A stretch of 64,000 nt of DNA from Verrucomicrobiales bacterium (GTDB lineage Bacteria; Verrucomicrobiota; Verrucomicrobiia; Verrucomicrobiales; DEV007). The notes below the pieces were generated by a model that was not told the DNA's origin, did no database searches, and was given only the letters and a program-made list of their open reading frames with translations. Shown here one piece after another: positions 16,668-26,197 of the stretch. The DNA lies in assembly GCA_029213065.1 (NCBI GenBank), contig JARGPH010000010.1, forward strand, positions 1-64,000. Direction: 5' to 3'. A program made the position numbers and the translations under genes. Within the stretch, counting starts at the first letter, position 1, and every line of letters begins with the position of its first letter.

Positions 16668-18350
16668 ATGCCCACCTACTTCCCTGAATACGCGGTCGCC
16701 GAGCCTGATCTGGCGCTCACTGAAAAGCTCTACGCGGACTTCCATCAGCGCCTCGCCGAAGCCGAAAGTGCGGAGGATTGTCTCGTGCTTATACGGGACT
16801 GGGATGCGGTGCTCTGCGAATTCAAAGAGTGGGCAAACCTGACCGGAATCCGTTTTTATCAGGATACGACCAACGAAGAATACGAAGCGGCCAAGGAGCG
16901 AATGGATGAGGTCGCTCCGAAATTTACCGACCTCGAGACCCGGTTGAAACAGGCCTTCCTCGACTCTCCTTTTCGGGCCGAAATCGAAGCGTCGACGGGA
17001 TCGCAGTTGTTCAACAAGTGGCAGTGCAACACGCGAAGTTTCTCACCTGCGATCGAAGGAGATCTGATTGCGGAGTCGTCCCTCCAGTCTCAGTTCACCT
17101 CCTTGACCGCCGGAGCGAAGATCCCGTTTCAAGACGGCGAATATTCGATCGCGGAGATGAATCAGTTTTTCGATGATGCCGACCGCGGAGTCAGGAAAGC
17201 GTCCTACCTCGCCCGTTCGAAGTGGTATGCGGACAACGCCCCGGAATTGGACCGGATTTATGATGAGCTGGTTAAGGTTCGGCAATCCATGGCCGAAAAA
17301 CTCGGCTATGAAAAATTCACGGAGCTGGGTTACCAGAGAATGACCCGGATCGGATATGGCCCGGAGGAGGTCACCACCTTTCGGAACGAAGTCCGTGACA
17401 AGGTTGTGCCGCTCGCAGCGGAAATCGCCGCGCAGCAAGCGAAGAACATCGGAGTCGACGAACTCATGTATTGGGACACCAGCGTTTACTCGCTCACGGG
17501 AAACCCGGCGCCGCTCGGAGATCACGACTGGATGGTTGAACAGGCCACGGAGATGTTTGCCGAAATGGGCAACGGGCTCGACACCTTTTTCGAAGAGATG
17601 AAGGCGCGGGGCGCGATGGATTTGAAATCCCGAAATGGGAAAGCGGGAGGCGGCTTTTGCGAGTATCTCCCGAAATTCGGCTTCCCCTTCATTTTCGCGA
17701 ACTTCAACGGAACCCGGGGCGATGTTGATGTCTTCTCTCACGAAATGGGACATGCCTTCCAAAGCTACAGCAGCCGGAACCAGATCATGAGTGATTTGAT
17801 CTGGCCAACCACGGAAGCCTGTGAAATTCATTCGATGGCGCTCGAATTTCTGACCTGGCCTCACATGGACAAGTTCTACGGAGGAGACGCTGCAGAAGAG
17901 CTTCGCCGTATCCACCTGACCACCTTCATCCACTTCCTGCCCTACGGGGTCGCGATCGATCATTTTCAGCACCTCGTTTATGAAGCTCCTGATGCCACTC
18001 CCGAAGAACGAAACAAAATGTGGCAGGAGGTTGAGGCGACCTACCTCCCGTGGCATTGCTATGGCGACCTGCCGCACGAATCGAGCGGACGTCGCTGGCA
18101 GCAGAAGCAACACGTTTACAACAGTCCCTTCTACTACATCGACTATTGCCTCGCACTCACCGGAGCCCTTCAGTTCTGGTCCAAATCGCGAAAGGATTTC
18201 GACGGAACAATGAGCGCCTACACGGAGCTCTGCCACTTAGGTGGCAGCCTCGACTACACCGGGCTGTTGAAGTCCGCGGGGCTCAATTCGCCGTTCAGCA
18301 AAGGCTGTCTCGACGACGTCATCGCGGATGCCAAGGCCTACCTTGCTTAA
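16668..18350 (+). CDS. M3-family oligoendopeptidase
   Basis: A 560-residue zinc metallopeptidase of the M3 (oligoendopeptidase F/thimet) family, cleaving short peptides in the cytoplasm. The zinc motif His358-Glu-Met-Gly-His is followed by Thr-Thr-Glu-Ala-Cys-Glu-Ile-His-Ser-Met-Ala, where a Glu serves as third ligand, and by the usual Tyr-Tyr-Ile-Asp-Tyr near the C-terminus. No signal peptide is seen. Length agrees with the shorter bacterial M3B members. It appears to be its own transcription unit, with an inverted repeat directly before the start codon. Confidence 0.9.
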   Translation: MPTYFPEYAVAEPDLALTEKLYADFHQRLAEAESAEDCLVLIRDWDAVLCEFKEWANLTGIRFYQDTTNEEYEAAKERMDEVAPKFTDLETRLKQAFLDSPFRAEIEASTGSQLFNKWQCNTRSFSPAIEGDLIAESSLQSQFTSLTAGAKIPFQDGEYSIAEMNQFFDDADRGVRKASYLARSKWYADNAPELDRIYDELVKVRQSMAEKLGYEKFTELGYQRMTRIGYGPEEVTTFRNEVRDKVVPLAAEIAAQQAKNIGVDELMYWDTSVYSLTGNPAPLGDHDWMVEQATEMFAEMGNGLDTFFEEMKARGAMDLKSRNGKAGGGFCEYLPKFGFPFIFANFNGTRGDVDVFSHEMGHAFQSYSSRNQIMSDLIWPTTEACEIHSMALEFLTWPHMDKFYGGDAAEELRRIHLTTFIHFLPYGVAIDHFQHLVYEAPDATPEERNKMWQEVEATYLPWHCYGDLPHESSGRRWQQKQHVYNSPFYYIDYCLALTGALQFWSKSRKDFDGTMSAYTELCHLGGSLDYTGLLKSAGLNSPFSKGCLDDVIADAKAYLA

Positions 18351-18465
18351 AATCTTTCTCGAGAGGCATCCCCTGCCGGACCGGCCCTGACGCTCAATGG
18401 TCGAAACATTTCCGCTTAGAGGCTATTGCCGGCGGGCTCTGATTCGTAATAGAATGGAAGGATAA

Positions 18466-18927
18466 ATGAATATGAAATTTTCAGCGTTCGCGGCCTGCCT
18501 CGTTGCAGCGGCCCTCGTTTCAGGGTGTGCAAGCCTGCAGGAACAGAGGATCAATAAGAATCCGGATAAATTTGCCAAGCTCAGCTCAAGTCATCGCGCC
18601 GCGGTCACTCAGGGGAAAGTCGTCGAAGGGATGAGCCGGGACGCAGTCTATCTCGCCTGGGGGCGCCCTGACATTGTCCGAACGGGCTCGCGGAACGGAA
18701 AGTCGACGGAGACCTGGGCCTACACCCTCACGCAACCGGCTTCATTCTACGGCCCGAGTTTACGATACTCCGGTTACTCCGGATTTTACTCGCGTTACGG
18801 CGTTCACCCCTCTCTCGGATACTGCCGCGGGGCCGGCTGGGGTTTCGGAGCAGGCTATCAATTCACCGAAACAATCTCCAAAACGGTTGAGTTCTCGAAC
18901 GAACGAGTCGTTGCGTGGGAACGTTGA
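18466..18927 (+). CDS. lipoprotein with SmpA/OmlA-like domain
   Basis: A 153-residue lipoprotein. The lipobox Leu-Val-Ser-Gly-Cys lies near residue 21. The segment Gly-Lys-Val-Val-Glu-Gly-Met-Ser-Arg-Asp-Ala-Val-Tyr-Leu-Ala-Trp-Gly-Arg-Pro-Asp is the helix-turn of small outer-membrane assembly lipoproteins of the SmpA/BamE type. The C-terminal half is rich in Tyr, Gly and Ser. A ribosome-binding site (GGAAGGAT) precedes the ATG. A role in BAM is not implied; the fold occurs widely in lipoproteins. Confidence 0.8.
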   Translation: MNMKFSAFAACLVAAALVSGCASLQEQRINKNPDKFAKLSSSHRAAVTQGKVVEGMSRDAVYLAWGRPDIVRTGSRNGKSTETWAYTLTQPASFYGPSLRYSGYSGFYSRYGVHPSLGYCRGAGWGFGAGYQFTETISKTVEFSNERVVAWER

Positions 18928-19005
18928 GAAGAGGCAACCGGCTGCAGGCGGAGAACGGCAGTGATCACCGCACCCTTCCGGCGCCGAAGCTACATACTAC
19001 CGGCA

Positions 19006-19042
19006 CCGGGCCTTGGGCTTTCCGATATCAGGTAAGGCCCGG
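19006..19042. terminator. stem-loop between convergent genes
   Basis: CCGGGCCTT (19006-19014) and AAGGCCCGG (19034-19042) form a 9-bp stem between the lipoprotein gene and the convergent LRR gene. No T tract is present on either side, so a bidirectional terminator is only a suggestion. Confidence 0.35.
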
Positions 19043-19082
19043 CTCTGCTAACGGGGATTGCTTCAACTCGATTACCGAGTCG

Positions 19083-20294
19083 CTACTGCACCGAAAAATC
19101 GAGGATAATCTCCTCGTTGGCAGGTTTCAGCTCTTCAGTCGAGGCGGGAACGACGCCTGATCCTCCGAGCATGACCACACTAAGCCCGGCGAGGGTCTCA
19201 ACGAATCCGACAGCCCTGACACTGCGACATTTTACGAGATTCAGCTGAGTGAGATTCTTCAGGGAAGCAATCGCGGAAACGTCTTCGAGATTTTCACATC
19301 CGGTGAAATCGAGCTGCTCGATCCCGGCCCCCGCCTCGATCCCGCTGAGACTTTTCAGTTTGGGACAATAGGTGAATCCCGCATACTGCGAAATCCCCGG
19401 GGGGAATCCTTTCAAGGATTCAAAATTGGGACAGGCTTCGAGGTGGATCTCTCTCAATGAAGTCATCCCCGAAAACGGTTCGAGCGAGGTCACGACCGAT
19501 TGCCCGCCCATTCTCAGGACCCGCAACGCCGGCAGTTGTCCGATTTCGGTCAGATCATCGAGTTCAACATTCCGAATGTCGAGGACGATCAATGATTGCA
19601 GTGCTGAAATCCCCTCGAGCTTCTCCAGGCTCGTCGCATTCCCCACATCGAGATCGGTTAAGCCGACCAGCGATGCGAGCCCCTCCAAGGTTGAGAGTGC
19701 GTTGCAGCCATCCGCATAAAGCTGCTTCAATTCGGTGAGAGAAGACACATCGAGCTTCGTCAACTTCCGGCAGCGGCTCAGGAAAAGATCCTTCAATTTG
19801 AGCAGAGACGAAACCTCTACCTCCTCGAGCGAGACGCAGCCACTGAAATCGAGAATCTCCAGAGCAGGCATCCCCTGAATCGCCGAGGCATCGGAGAATG
19901 ATGCGCTGTCGACAAGAACGATCTCATAGAGCGAAGGGTGGCGGGCGACGCCCTCGGCCGATACGAGAGCAGGGCAGTCAATCGCGATGAGCGACTTAAG
20001 CGAAGTGAGCTGTTCAATCCCTTTGAACGACTTTAAATTCGGCGCGCCGGTAAGATCGAGAATCGTCGCCTCGCCGGCCCGTTTCAGGACTCGGGAAAAA
20101 GCGACGAGATCAACAAGTCTGTCACTGTCGCAGCCCACATAAAAATCGCCCTCAGAGACACTAACCTCTGCACCAAACCGTGAAGCCAGCGCCTCAAGAG
20201 CTTCAGCACGGTCACGCTTCTTCCAAACCACAAGAACGGCAACAATCGCAACAAGCGAAAACAAAAATACTACGAGGCGGGCCTTACTTTTCAT
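19083..20294 (-). CDS. membrane-anchored leucine-rich repeat protein
   Basis: A 403-residue protein with an N-terminal hydrophobic anchor (about 7-24, then Lys-Lys-Arg). From about residue 85 to 390 it carries leucine-rich repeats of 22-25 residues of the form Leu-x-x-Leu-x-x-Leu-x-(Leu/Ile)-x-x-Cys, similar to the internalin or cysteine-containing LRR type. It should sit on the periplasmic face of the inner membrane or in the envelope and bind proteins. Its start is three nt after the MoxR stop, so the two are translated from one message. The partner is unknown. Confidence 0.82.
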   Translation of the reverse strand: MKSKARLVVFLFSLVAIVAVLVVWKKRDRAEALEALASRFGAEVSVSEGDFYVGCDSDRLVDLVAFSRVLKRAGEATILDLTGAPNLKSFKGIEQLTSLKSLIAIDCPALVSAEGVARHPSLYEIVLVDSASFSDASAIQGMPALEILDFSGCVSLEEVEVSSLLKLKDLFLSRCRKLTKLDVSSLTELKQLYADGCNALSTLEGLASLVGLTDLDVGNATSLEKLEGISALQSLIVLDIRNVELDDLTEIGQLPALRVLRMGGQSVVTSLEPFSGMTSLREIHLEACPNFESLKGFPPGISQYAGFTYCPKLKSLSGIEAGAGIEQLDFTGCENLEDVSAIASLKNLTQLNLVKCRSVRAVGFVETLAGLSVVMLGGSGVVPASTEELKPANEEIILDFSVQ

Positions 20295-20297
20295 CCC

Positions 20298-21290
20298 TTA
20301 TGGAACGGGAATACGATCAAGAATCGTAGCAATAATTTGCTCACTCGTGATTTCTTCAGCCTCGGCTTCATAACTCAGAAGAATCCGGTGACGCAAAACA
20401 TCGTAAACGAGATCTTTAACATCCTGTGGAACGACATAGCCACGCCCCTGAAGGAAAGCGTTCGCCTTCGCCGCTAGAGTGAGGTTAATCGTTCCCCGTG
20501 GAGAAGCTCCGGCGCGAATCAGCGGGGTGAGAGCAGGTTCGATCTCGCCGGGGAAGCGGGTCGCATGAATCAGGCTCACGATATAATCTTTCACCCCGTC
20601 ATCGACATAGACGTAGTTGACGAGCTTTCGACTCTCAATGACCCGCGCGGTCTCGACAACAGGAGCGGTTCGTGTCTTCGGAGCAGACGTTGCCATGCGG
20701 TCGAGAATCGCGCGCTCTTCTGAAATCGTCGGGTAGTCGACAACCACCTTCACGAGAAAGCGGTCAAGCTGAGCCTCAGGCAACTGGTAGGTTCCCTCCT
20801 GATCAATGGGGTTCTGCGTCGCGAGAACCAGAAACGGATCGGGAAGCTGGTAGGTGGTATCCCCAATCGTGACCTGACGTTCCTGCATCGCTTCCAGGAG
20901 GGCACTCTGCACCTTGGCCGGAGCCCGGTTGATCTCATCAGCAAGGATCAAATTCGAAAAGACAGGTCCCAGTTTAGGAGAAAATTCGTTCGATTGAGGA
21001 TTGAAAATCAGCGTTCCAATCAAGTCAGCCGGGAGGAGATCCGGAGTGAACTGGATTCGCTGGAAGTCAGCCGAGAGCGCTCCCGCCAGAGAATTAACAG
21101 TCAGCGTCTTAGCCAGACCGGGAACCCCCTCAAGGAGGACGTGCCCGTTGGTTAACAATCCAATCAAAAGGCGGTCCACAAGCGCGTCCTGTCCGACCAC
21201 GACGCTTGCCATTTCCTGTCTCACGGCACTGACCCAAACAGATTGCCGCTGAATTTCCTCTGCCAGTTTAGTTGTGTCGACGTTGCTCAT
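20298..21290 (-). CDS. MoxR-family AAA+ ATPase
   Basis: A 330-residue chaperone-like ATPase. Walker A is Gly-Val-Pro-Gly-Leu-Ala-Lys-Thr, and Walker B is Leu-Ile-Leu-Ala-Asp-Glu-Ile-Asn-Arg-Ala-Pro-Ala-Lys. Sensor 1 reads Ala-Thr-Gln-Asn-Pro, and the Gly-Ala-Ser-Pro-Arg sensor 2 follows. MoxR proteins usually work with a DUF58 and von Willebrand factor A proteins encoded next to them. Here the next gene in the operon encodes an LRR protein and no DUF58/vWA gene is seen downstream, which is unusual. Confidence 0.92.
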   Translation of the reverse strand: MSNVDTTKLAEEIQRQSVWVSAVRQEMASVVVGQDALVDRLLIGLLTNGHVLLEGVPGLAKTLTVNSLAGALSADFQRIQFTPDLLPADLIGTLIFNPQSNEFSPKLGPVFSNLILADEINRAPAKVQSALLEAMQERQVTIGDTTYQLPDPFLVLATQNPIDQEGTYQLPEAQLDRFLVKVVVDYPTISEERAILDRMATSAPKTRTAPVVETARVIESRKLVNYVYVDDGVKDYIVSLIHATRFPGEIEPALTPLIRAGASPRGTINLTLAAKANAFLQGRGYVVPQDVKDLVYDVLRHRILLSYEAEAEEITSEQIIATILDRIPVP

Positions 21291-21348
21291 CTCTCGGCGG
21301 GTAAATTCGACGGATTTTCACTCCGTGCAAGCTTTGACCGAAAAGGAA

Positions 21349-22770
21349 TCACGCGGGCTCCGGCTCGACATCGGATTCATCCGCGGAAACGCTCCCGTCC
21401 GGATCACCATCGTCTCCCGAGGAAAAACGAGCCTCCACCGCCGCGCCAAGGCTCCGCTCCCAGATGTAACGGCGGAACAAAACCTTAATTGAGGCTGTCA
21501 GCGGAACCGCCAGTAATGCCCCCAGCAACCCACCGAGGAGCAACGACCAGAAGAGCACTGAAAAAATAACCGTAAGCGGATGCAGCCCTACCGAATCCCC
21601 CACGATCTTCGGCGCGGTGACGAGCCCGTTGATTTGCTGCAAGATCACAAAAATGAGTAACACAATGAGCGGGTATGCCCATACATTGGGGAGCCAGGTC
21701 CACGCATTGACCTGAACCTTCGCTTTCTTCCCGTCTTCGATGACTTCGACAACGATTTTCTCATCGGTCCAGCTCACCTCTTTTTTTCCCACGATTTCCG
21801 TGACCGTCACCTTGGCAACCTCTCCGACGACAGCAGGATCGCTGCCCTGAATCGTGCCCACCGCCGTGGCGCCGAAATGCACAATCGCGATGATCAAAGC
21901 AGGGATCATGACCATCAGATTTCCGATGTAGGGAATCAGGCCGAGAATCGCGAGAAACACGCCGATCAAGAGCGCATAAGGCAGTCCCAGGAGTGAAAGT
22001 GCTATCGCAACGAGAGCGCCGTCGATGAGGCTCACGACCATCTGGCCGCGGAAAAAAGAGATCACATAACCATTCACCTCGGTGAGGGTGCCCACCACTT
22101 CATCTTTAAACTTCGAGGCCCTCAATGGGAGGTAGTCGGCCCAGGTTTGAGAAATTTTGTGCCCTTCCCGCAGGAAATAATACAGATAAATCGGAACCAT
22201 AAGCAGTCCGAGGACATAACCGAAAAATCCGAAAGCGCCGCGCAACCGGGCCCAGATCCGCTTCCCGATGTCAGCAGCAATCGCAGGCCCTTCTTCTGAG
22301 ATCCATTTTACGCCCCGCTCCGAATACTCTTTGGCGATGCCGGTATCAAACTGATCCTGAAGAGAATTCAACCCTTTGCTGACCAGATCCGTGGCCTGTT
22401 CCTGATAAGTGTCCCATTTCTGATAGGCCTCCTGAGCCTGCCCGAATGACGGCACGAAAACAGCAACCGCCAGCACTATGATTACGACAAGAAAGCCTAT
22501 AAAAACGCCCAGCATCGCCGCTCCGTGAGAAAGCCCCCGCTTTTCGAGCCATCGAATCACCGGTTCGAGCAGGTAGGCGATAATTCCCGCGACCGCGAGG
22601 GGAACCAGAACGACCTGAAGATAGCTCAGAACCGTGCCCGTCAGCATCACGGCGCCGACCGCAATCGCTCCTATCACGACAATGGACACGGCAGTGATCG
22701 CGCTCCAAAGCGTTCTACGCTGAAAAACGGACGGAATCGATTTGGGAGAGGCTTTAGCGTCTGGGTCCAT
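21349..22770 (-). CDS. AI-2E family transporter (UPF0118/PerM)
   Basis: A 473-residue inner-membrane protein with about eight hydrophobic segments, a large soluble stretch after the third segment (about 95-185), and the family motif Gly-Leu-Ile-Pro-Tyr-Ile-Gly-Asn. An extra soluble loop of about 60 residues (Gly-Lys-Lys-Glu-Val-Ser-Trp, rich in Val and Lys) sits between the later helices and is not usual. Members have been linked to autoinducer-2 export or Na+/H+ exchange; which applies here is open. The C-terminus is acidic. Confidence 0.83.
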   Translation of the reverse strand: MDPDAKASPKSIPSVFQRRTLWSAITAVSIVVIGAIAVGAVMLTGTVLSYLQVVLVPLAVAGIIAYLLEPVIRWLEKRGLSHGAAMLGVFIGFLVVIIVLAVAVFVPSFGQAQEAYQKWDTYQEQATDLVSKGLNSLQDQFDTGIAKEYSERGVKWISEEGPAIAADIGKRIWARLRGAFGFFGYVLGLLMVPIYLYYFLREGHKISQTWADYLPLRASKFKDEVVGTLTEVNGYVISFFRGQMVVSLIDGALVAIALSLLGLPYALLIGVFLAILGLIPYIGNLMVMIPALIIAIVHFGATAVGTIQGSDPAVVGEVAKVTVTEIVGKKEVSWTDEKIVVEVIEDGKKAKVQVNAWTWLPNVWAYPLIVLLIFVILQQINGLVTAPKIVGDSVGLHPLTVIFSVLFWSLLLGGLLGALLAVPLTASIKVLFRRYIWERSLGAAVEARFSSGDDGDPDGSVSADESDVEPEPA

Positions 22771-22884
22771 GTGCGAAATCGAAAAATGATTGCCGGAAGG
22801 TTAGAGAAAGCGCCACGCGATACCAGTGAAAACTTAGTCGCTTTTTATACTGGCTCTCCGCCGGAAAACGACAAGCGGTGGCCC

Positions 22885-25467
22885 CTACTCAGTCTCAGGC
22901 TTTTGAAACAGCTTTCGGAATGGCTTCAAAGGACGCAACGGCTGCGATTCGCCTCCGACCTCCTCATCTTCTTTCTGGCTCCCGAAAAGCCCCTGCCCCA
23001 GCTTTTTAAGCCCCTCAACCGGGGCATTGGTCATCTCGGTGATGAGCTGGGCCGGCACCCTCCCCAGGTTCGAAATATGTTTGGGCTTCCAGACAGGATC
23101 TTTCCACGTACCTGTGCACGAGTAGGTCAGCAATTCGCTCACCGGCGTCAAAATCGCACTGCTGAGCTGATCCCGGGTATTCACGACGGCTTCAAAATCC
23201 ACCCCTTTATCGACGAGCGAGAGTTCGCCGACTGATTTGACCCGAAACGAATCCGTTAGCGCTTCGAGATCGGACGTTTTGACGATTCCATTCACAATTT
23301 CGAAAGTGGCACTGGCTTCCTTCGCAACGTTATTGCCGTCCCTGTCGCGCCCGCCGCTGGAGACCACTTTGGAAAGCGGCCCGAGCAATGGAATCGCAAA
23401 AAGGTTCCCGTTCACAATTTTCGCAGCGCCTCTCCCCTGTAAATTGGCAACCGAACCGCCGCCACCGGCAAACTCGAGGCGGGCGTCGAGGGTCCCTTTC
23501 GCCGAATCGATATCGCCATAAAGTTTCGTGATTGCCTCCAGCGGAACCCCCGTCACCCTGGCGTCCCCCGCAAATGGCTTCTCCTCGGATCTGACGTCGA
23601 GCGCGTCAAATCTCAAGTCAAGATTCCCCCCGAAAACCCCGGCTCCGAAGCGGGTTAAATTGACCCGACTCTTCTCGATTTTGATCTCGCCGGAGGGATT
23701 GCTTAAATCGAGAGTCTTACCGAGGAAGTCATACTTTAAAGCACCGCCTCCGGAGAAAGACATTTCGAGAAAGTTGTTTCGCGCCTCGGAACCCACTTCC
23801 TCCGGCAGGCGCGCATCAAGAAGGCCGCTCAGACGGATCGTGGGAGATTCCGCAAATCGATAGCGAGTGAGATGGCGGGCAAGTTTCGGGCTGAAAGCCT
23901 GCGCCCCCTCGATCGGATTCACCGTCGAAACGACACCTTTCACCGTCCACTGTTTCGTGGGCACATCACACTGCGCAAGCTCTGCGACAATTCTTCCCTC
24001 TTCCCGGGTTAAAACGATTTCACGGAACCAGTGCGTCGCCCCGTCCGATTCGACATCGGCCTCCATCTCCACAAAATCGACGCCATTGAGCCTGAACTGA
24101 CGCAAATCGATCTCGCCCTTGTGCTGCCAGGTGGCAGGGGACCAACTGGAACCCTTTCCGGCAGCGGTGATATAAACGTTCGATCGATCTCCGAAATTCC
24201 ACGCATCGATAAACTTCCGTCCTTTCTCACTGAAAAACGGGCGGAAAACGAGCGGATCCAGAGTGATCTCGGTTTCATAGAGCAGGGTCTCAAGGTCTTT
24301 CCCCGGCTCATACTTCAAGTTGAGAAAGGCAACTCCGGTTTTGTGATCCAGCCGAAGATTCCGCAGATAAATGCGCTCGCCGGAAAGGCTGAACCCGAAA
24401 TCCAGACCGGAGAACACGGTCCCCCGGGTAACGAGACGTCCCGCGCGAAAGTCACCGGTTACCTTTCCGGGGAAGGAGAGATCGCCCTTCCCTATTGCGT
24501 TCAAGTCGAGTTCACCCGAGGCTTTAATTCCAGCGGGTTGAAAGAAAACGACTTCCCGCAAAAGCTTGTTGGTCGAAAACCACGAGGCAAGCCCGATCAA
24601 GTCCGCCGAGGAATCGACATCAAACTGAAACAAGTTTGTCTCCTCAGACCACTGCCCGGTTAGTTCAAATTCCCCGAAACGATCCCTGATCCTGAGCCGC
24701 TCAATCACCGCCGTATTCTCCATCCCGTTGAACCGGGCGATAAGATCAAGCGACTCAAGCGTATGAACCGCCCCCTGCTTCCTGATTCCCCCGGTATGGA
24801 GCGTCGCTTTCGCCGTCGTCGACATGAGGTCTCCAATCGCGCTGCTGAATTCAAGATCGAGAACCGGCTTTTCCTCCTCAAATTCAAAGGCACGAAGCCA
24901 CTCCACTATCGCCATCAACTGCTTGCGCCGTTGCAGCATGTCCTCCGGATCTCTTTCTTTCGGTTCCGCAGTGCCTCTCAAAAGAGTCCCTTTTACCGAA
25001 ACAACAATGCCTTCAAACTCCGCCTCGGCTTTGAGGATTTCGATGACACTTTCTGTAATCACAATCCTTCCCGACAGCCCATCCAGCTTCAATCGACTCC
25101 CCGAAGGCTCTCCCGGATCGATCGGCAGCGACAAGCTCGCATCCTGAACGTCGAGCGTCTTCACGAGGATTTTCTTGTTCAGAATATTACTGAGATCCAC
25201 GTCCAGATAGACATCGTCGAGAAAGGCCACTTCCTGCTCACGCGCCTCGTCTTCGTAAAGTTTCACATCCTCGGCCACGAGTCCCCGAAAGGCTCCGAGC
25301 GTCAACTTCCCGATCTCCACGTAATAGCCACGCTTTTCAAACTCCACCTCAATCGCATCCCGCCAGCTCCGCGTGAATCCCTGTTTCCGCGCATAGACAG
25401 CACCCCAGACAATCAGGCAGGCAGCCAGAATACAAAGGGTCACAAAGAGTCTACGGATAATACGCAT
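22885..25467 (-). CDS. AsmA-like envelope protein
   Basis: An 860-residue protein with one N-terminal membrane anchor (about 7-24) and a long beta-rich periplasmic part. The C-terminal third has the AsmA pattern: Gly-Ala-Ala-Lys-Ile-Val-Asn-Gly-Asn-Leu-Phe-Ala-Ile-Pro-Leu-Leu-Gly, then a domain ending near Asp-Pro-Val-Trp-Lys-Pro. AsmA/TamB/YhdP proteins form hydrophobic bridges for lipid transport between inner and outer membranes. It is divergent from rsmD. The assignment is by domain style; exact subfamily is uncertain. Confidence 0.75.
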   Translation of the reverse strand: MRIIRRLFVTLCILAACLIVWGAVYARKQGFTRSWRDAIEVEFEKRGYYVEIGKLTLGAFRGLVAEDVKLYEDEAREQEVAFLDDVYLDVDLSNILNKKILVKTLDVQDASLSLPIDPGEPSGSRLKLDGLSGRIVITESVIEILKAEAEFEGIVVSVKGTLLRGTAEPKERDPEDMLQRRKQLMAIVEWLRAFEFEEEKPVLDLEFSSAIGDLMSTTAKATLHTGGIRKQGAVHTLESLDLIARFNGMENTAVIERLRIRDRFGEFELTGQWSEETNLFQFDVDSSADLIGLASWFSTNKLLREVVFFQPAGIKASGELDLNAIGKGDLSFPGKVTGDFRAGRLVTRGTVFSGLDFGFSLSGERIYLRNLRLDHKTGVAFLNLKYEPGKDLETLLYETEITLDPLVFRPFFSEKGRKFIDAWNFGDRSNVYITAAGKGSSWSPATWQHKGEIDLRQFRLNGVDFVEMEADVESDGATHWFREIVLTREEGRIVAELAQCDVPTKQWTVKGVVSTVNPIEGAQAFSPKLARHLTRYRFAESPTIRLSGLLDARLPEEVGSEARNNFLEMSFSGGGALKYDFLGKTLDLSNPSGEIKIEKSRVNLTRFGAGVFGGNLDLRFDALDVRSEEKPFAGDARVTGVPLEAITKLYGDIDSAKGTLDARLEFAGGGGSVANLQGRGAAKIVNGNLFAIPLLGPLSKVVSSGGRDRDGNNVAKEASATFEIVNGIVKTSDLEALTDSFRVKSVGELSLVDKGVDFEAVVNTRDQLSSAILTPVSELLTYSCTGTWKDPVWKPKHISNLGRVPAQLITEMTNAPVEGLKKLGQGLFGSQKEDEEVGGESQPLRPLKPFRKLFQKPETE

Positions 25468-25630
25468 GGTGGTCTAAAGAGAGAAGCTAACGCTTCGGAG
25501 CCGATGATCAAGCATATCAGAAACGCGGTCCGAATCGGGAAAACTCGTGAGCTTTCTCAGATTAAACGTTTGGAGAGGTCCCAACCTTGGAATAATCTCA
25601 GGCCTTGTCGATAAGACCGTTGAATTTTCT

Positions 25631-26185
25631 ATGCGAATCATTGCAGGCAAAGCCGGAAGCATCCCGCTTCAAGTTCCCAAAACCCTGACCCGTCCAACCA
25701 CGGACCGGGTCAGAGAGTCCATTTTCTCGTCGCTCGGCGAACGTGTCGTCGACGCAACCGTTCTCGATCTCTTCGCCGGCTCGGGTTCACTGGGAATCGA
25801 AGCTCTCAGCCGCGGAGCCAAATCCGCCGTCTTCGTCGACACAAGTCGGCATGCCTGCGACAGCATCAATCATAACCTCGAGAAGGCCAAACTCAGTGGA
25901 GGAACGACGCGCAGCAGCGACGTTCGCTCGTTCATCTCGAGCCGGTCGAGCGGCGAATTCGACCTCATCTTCGCCGACCCTCCCTATGCGAGGGATGAAG
26001 ACTCAGCAGCGATGGTCGAAGCGATAGTCACCTCCGAGTCTCTGCGAGGGAGCCTCTCCGGAGGAGGCCTCATGATTCTCGAAACCCTGGCATCTGCGGA
26101 TCGCCCCGATCTGGCTCTCTGGGAAGTCGTGCGGGAGAAGCGCTACGGCAAAACAAAAGTCTTCTTTCTCAGCGCCGCCACCTGA
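25631..26185 (+). CDS. rsmD: 16S rRNA (guanine-966-N2) methyltransferase
   Basis: A 184-residue SAM-dependent methyltransferase. It begins with Met-Arg-Ile-Ile-Ala-Gly, the usual RsmD start, then Thr-Thr-Asp-Arg-Val-Arg-Glu-Ser-Ile-Phe. The SAM loop is Leu-Asp-Leu-Phe-Ala-Gly-Ser-Gly-Ser-Leu-Gly, and the catalytic motif Phe-Ala-Asp-Pro-Pro-Tyr. The start ATG at 25631 was chosen on homology; a longer frame from 25547 is not supported. It is the first gene of a plus-strand run through waaA, plsY and gpsA with gaps of 9-36 nt. Confidence 0.9.
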   Translation: MRIIAGKAGSIPLQVPKTLTRPTTDRVRESIFSSLGERVVDATVLDLFAGSGSLGIEALSRGAKSAVFVDTSRHACDSINHNLEKAKLSGGTTRSSDVRSFISSRSSGEFDLIFADPPYARDEDSAAMVEAIVTSESLRGSLSGGGLMILETLASADRPDLALWEVVREKRYGKTKVFFLSAAT

Positions 26186-26197
26186 CCCCCCGCTACC

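Noticed and set aside
17043-18236. 397-codon open frame on the minus strand opposite the M3 peptidase
   Set aside because: Antisense of a gene with an intact zinc motif; no recognisable protein.
25264-25287. Arg-Gly-Leu-Val-Ala-Glu-Asp in the AsmA-like protein, close to the shared RGLVVED motif
   Set aside because: One residue differs and the position is in a beta strand near the membrane anchor, as is common in AsmA-type N-termini; probably chance.
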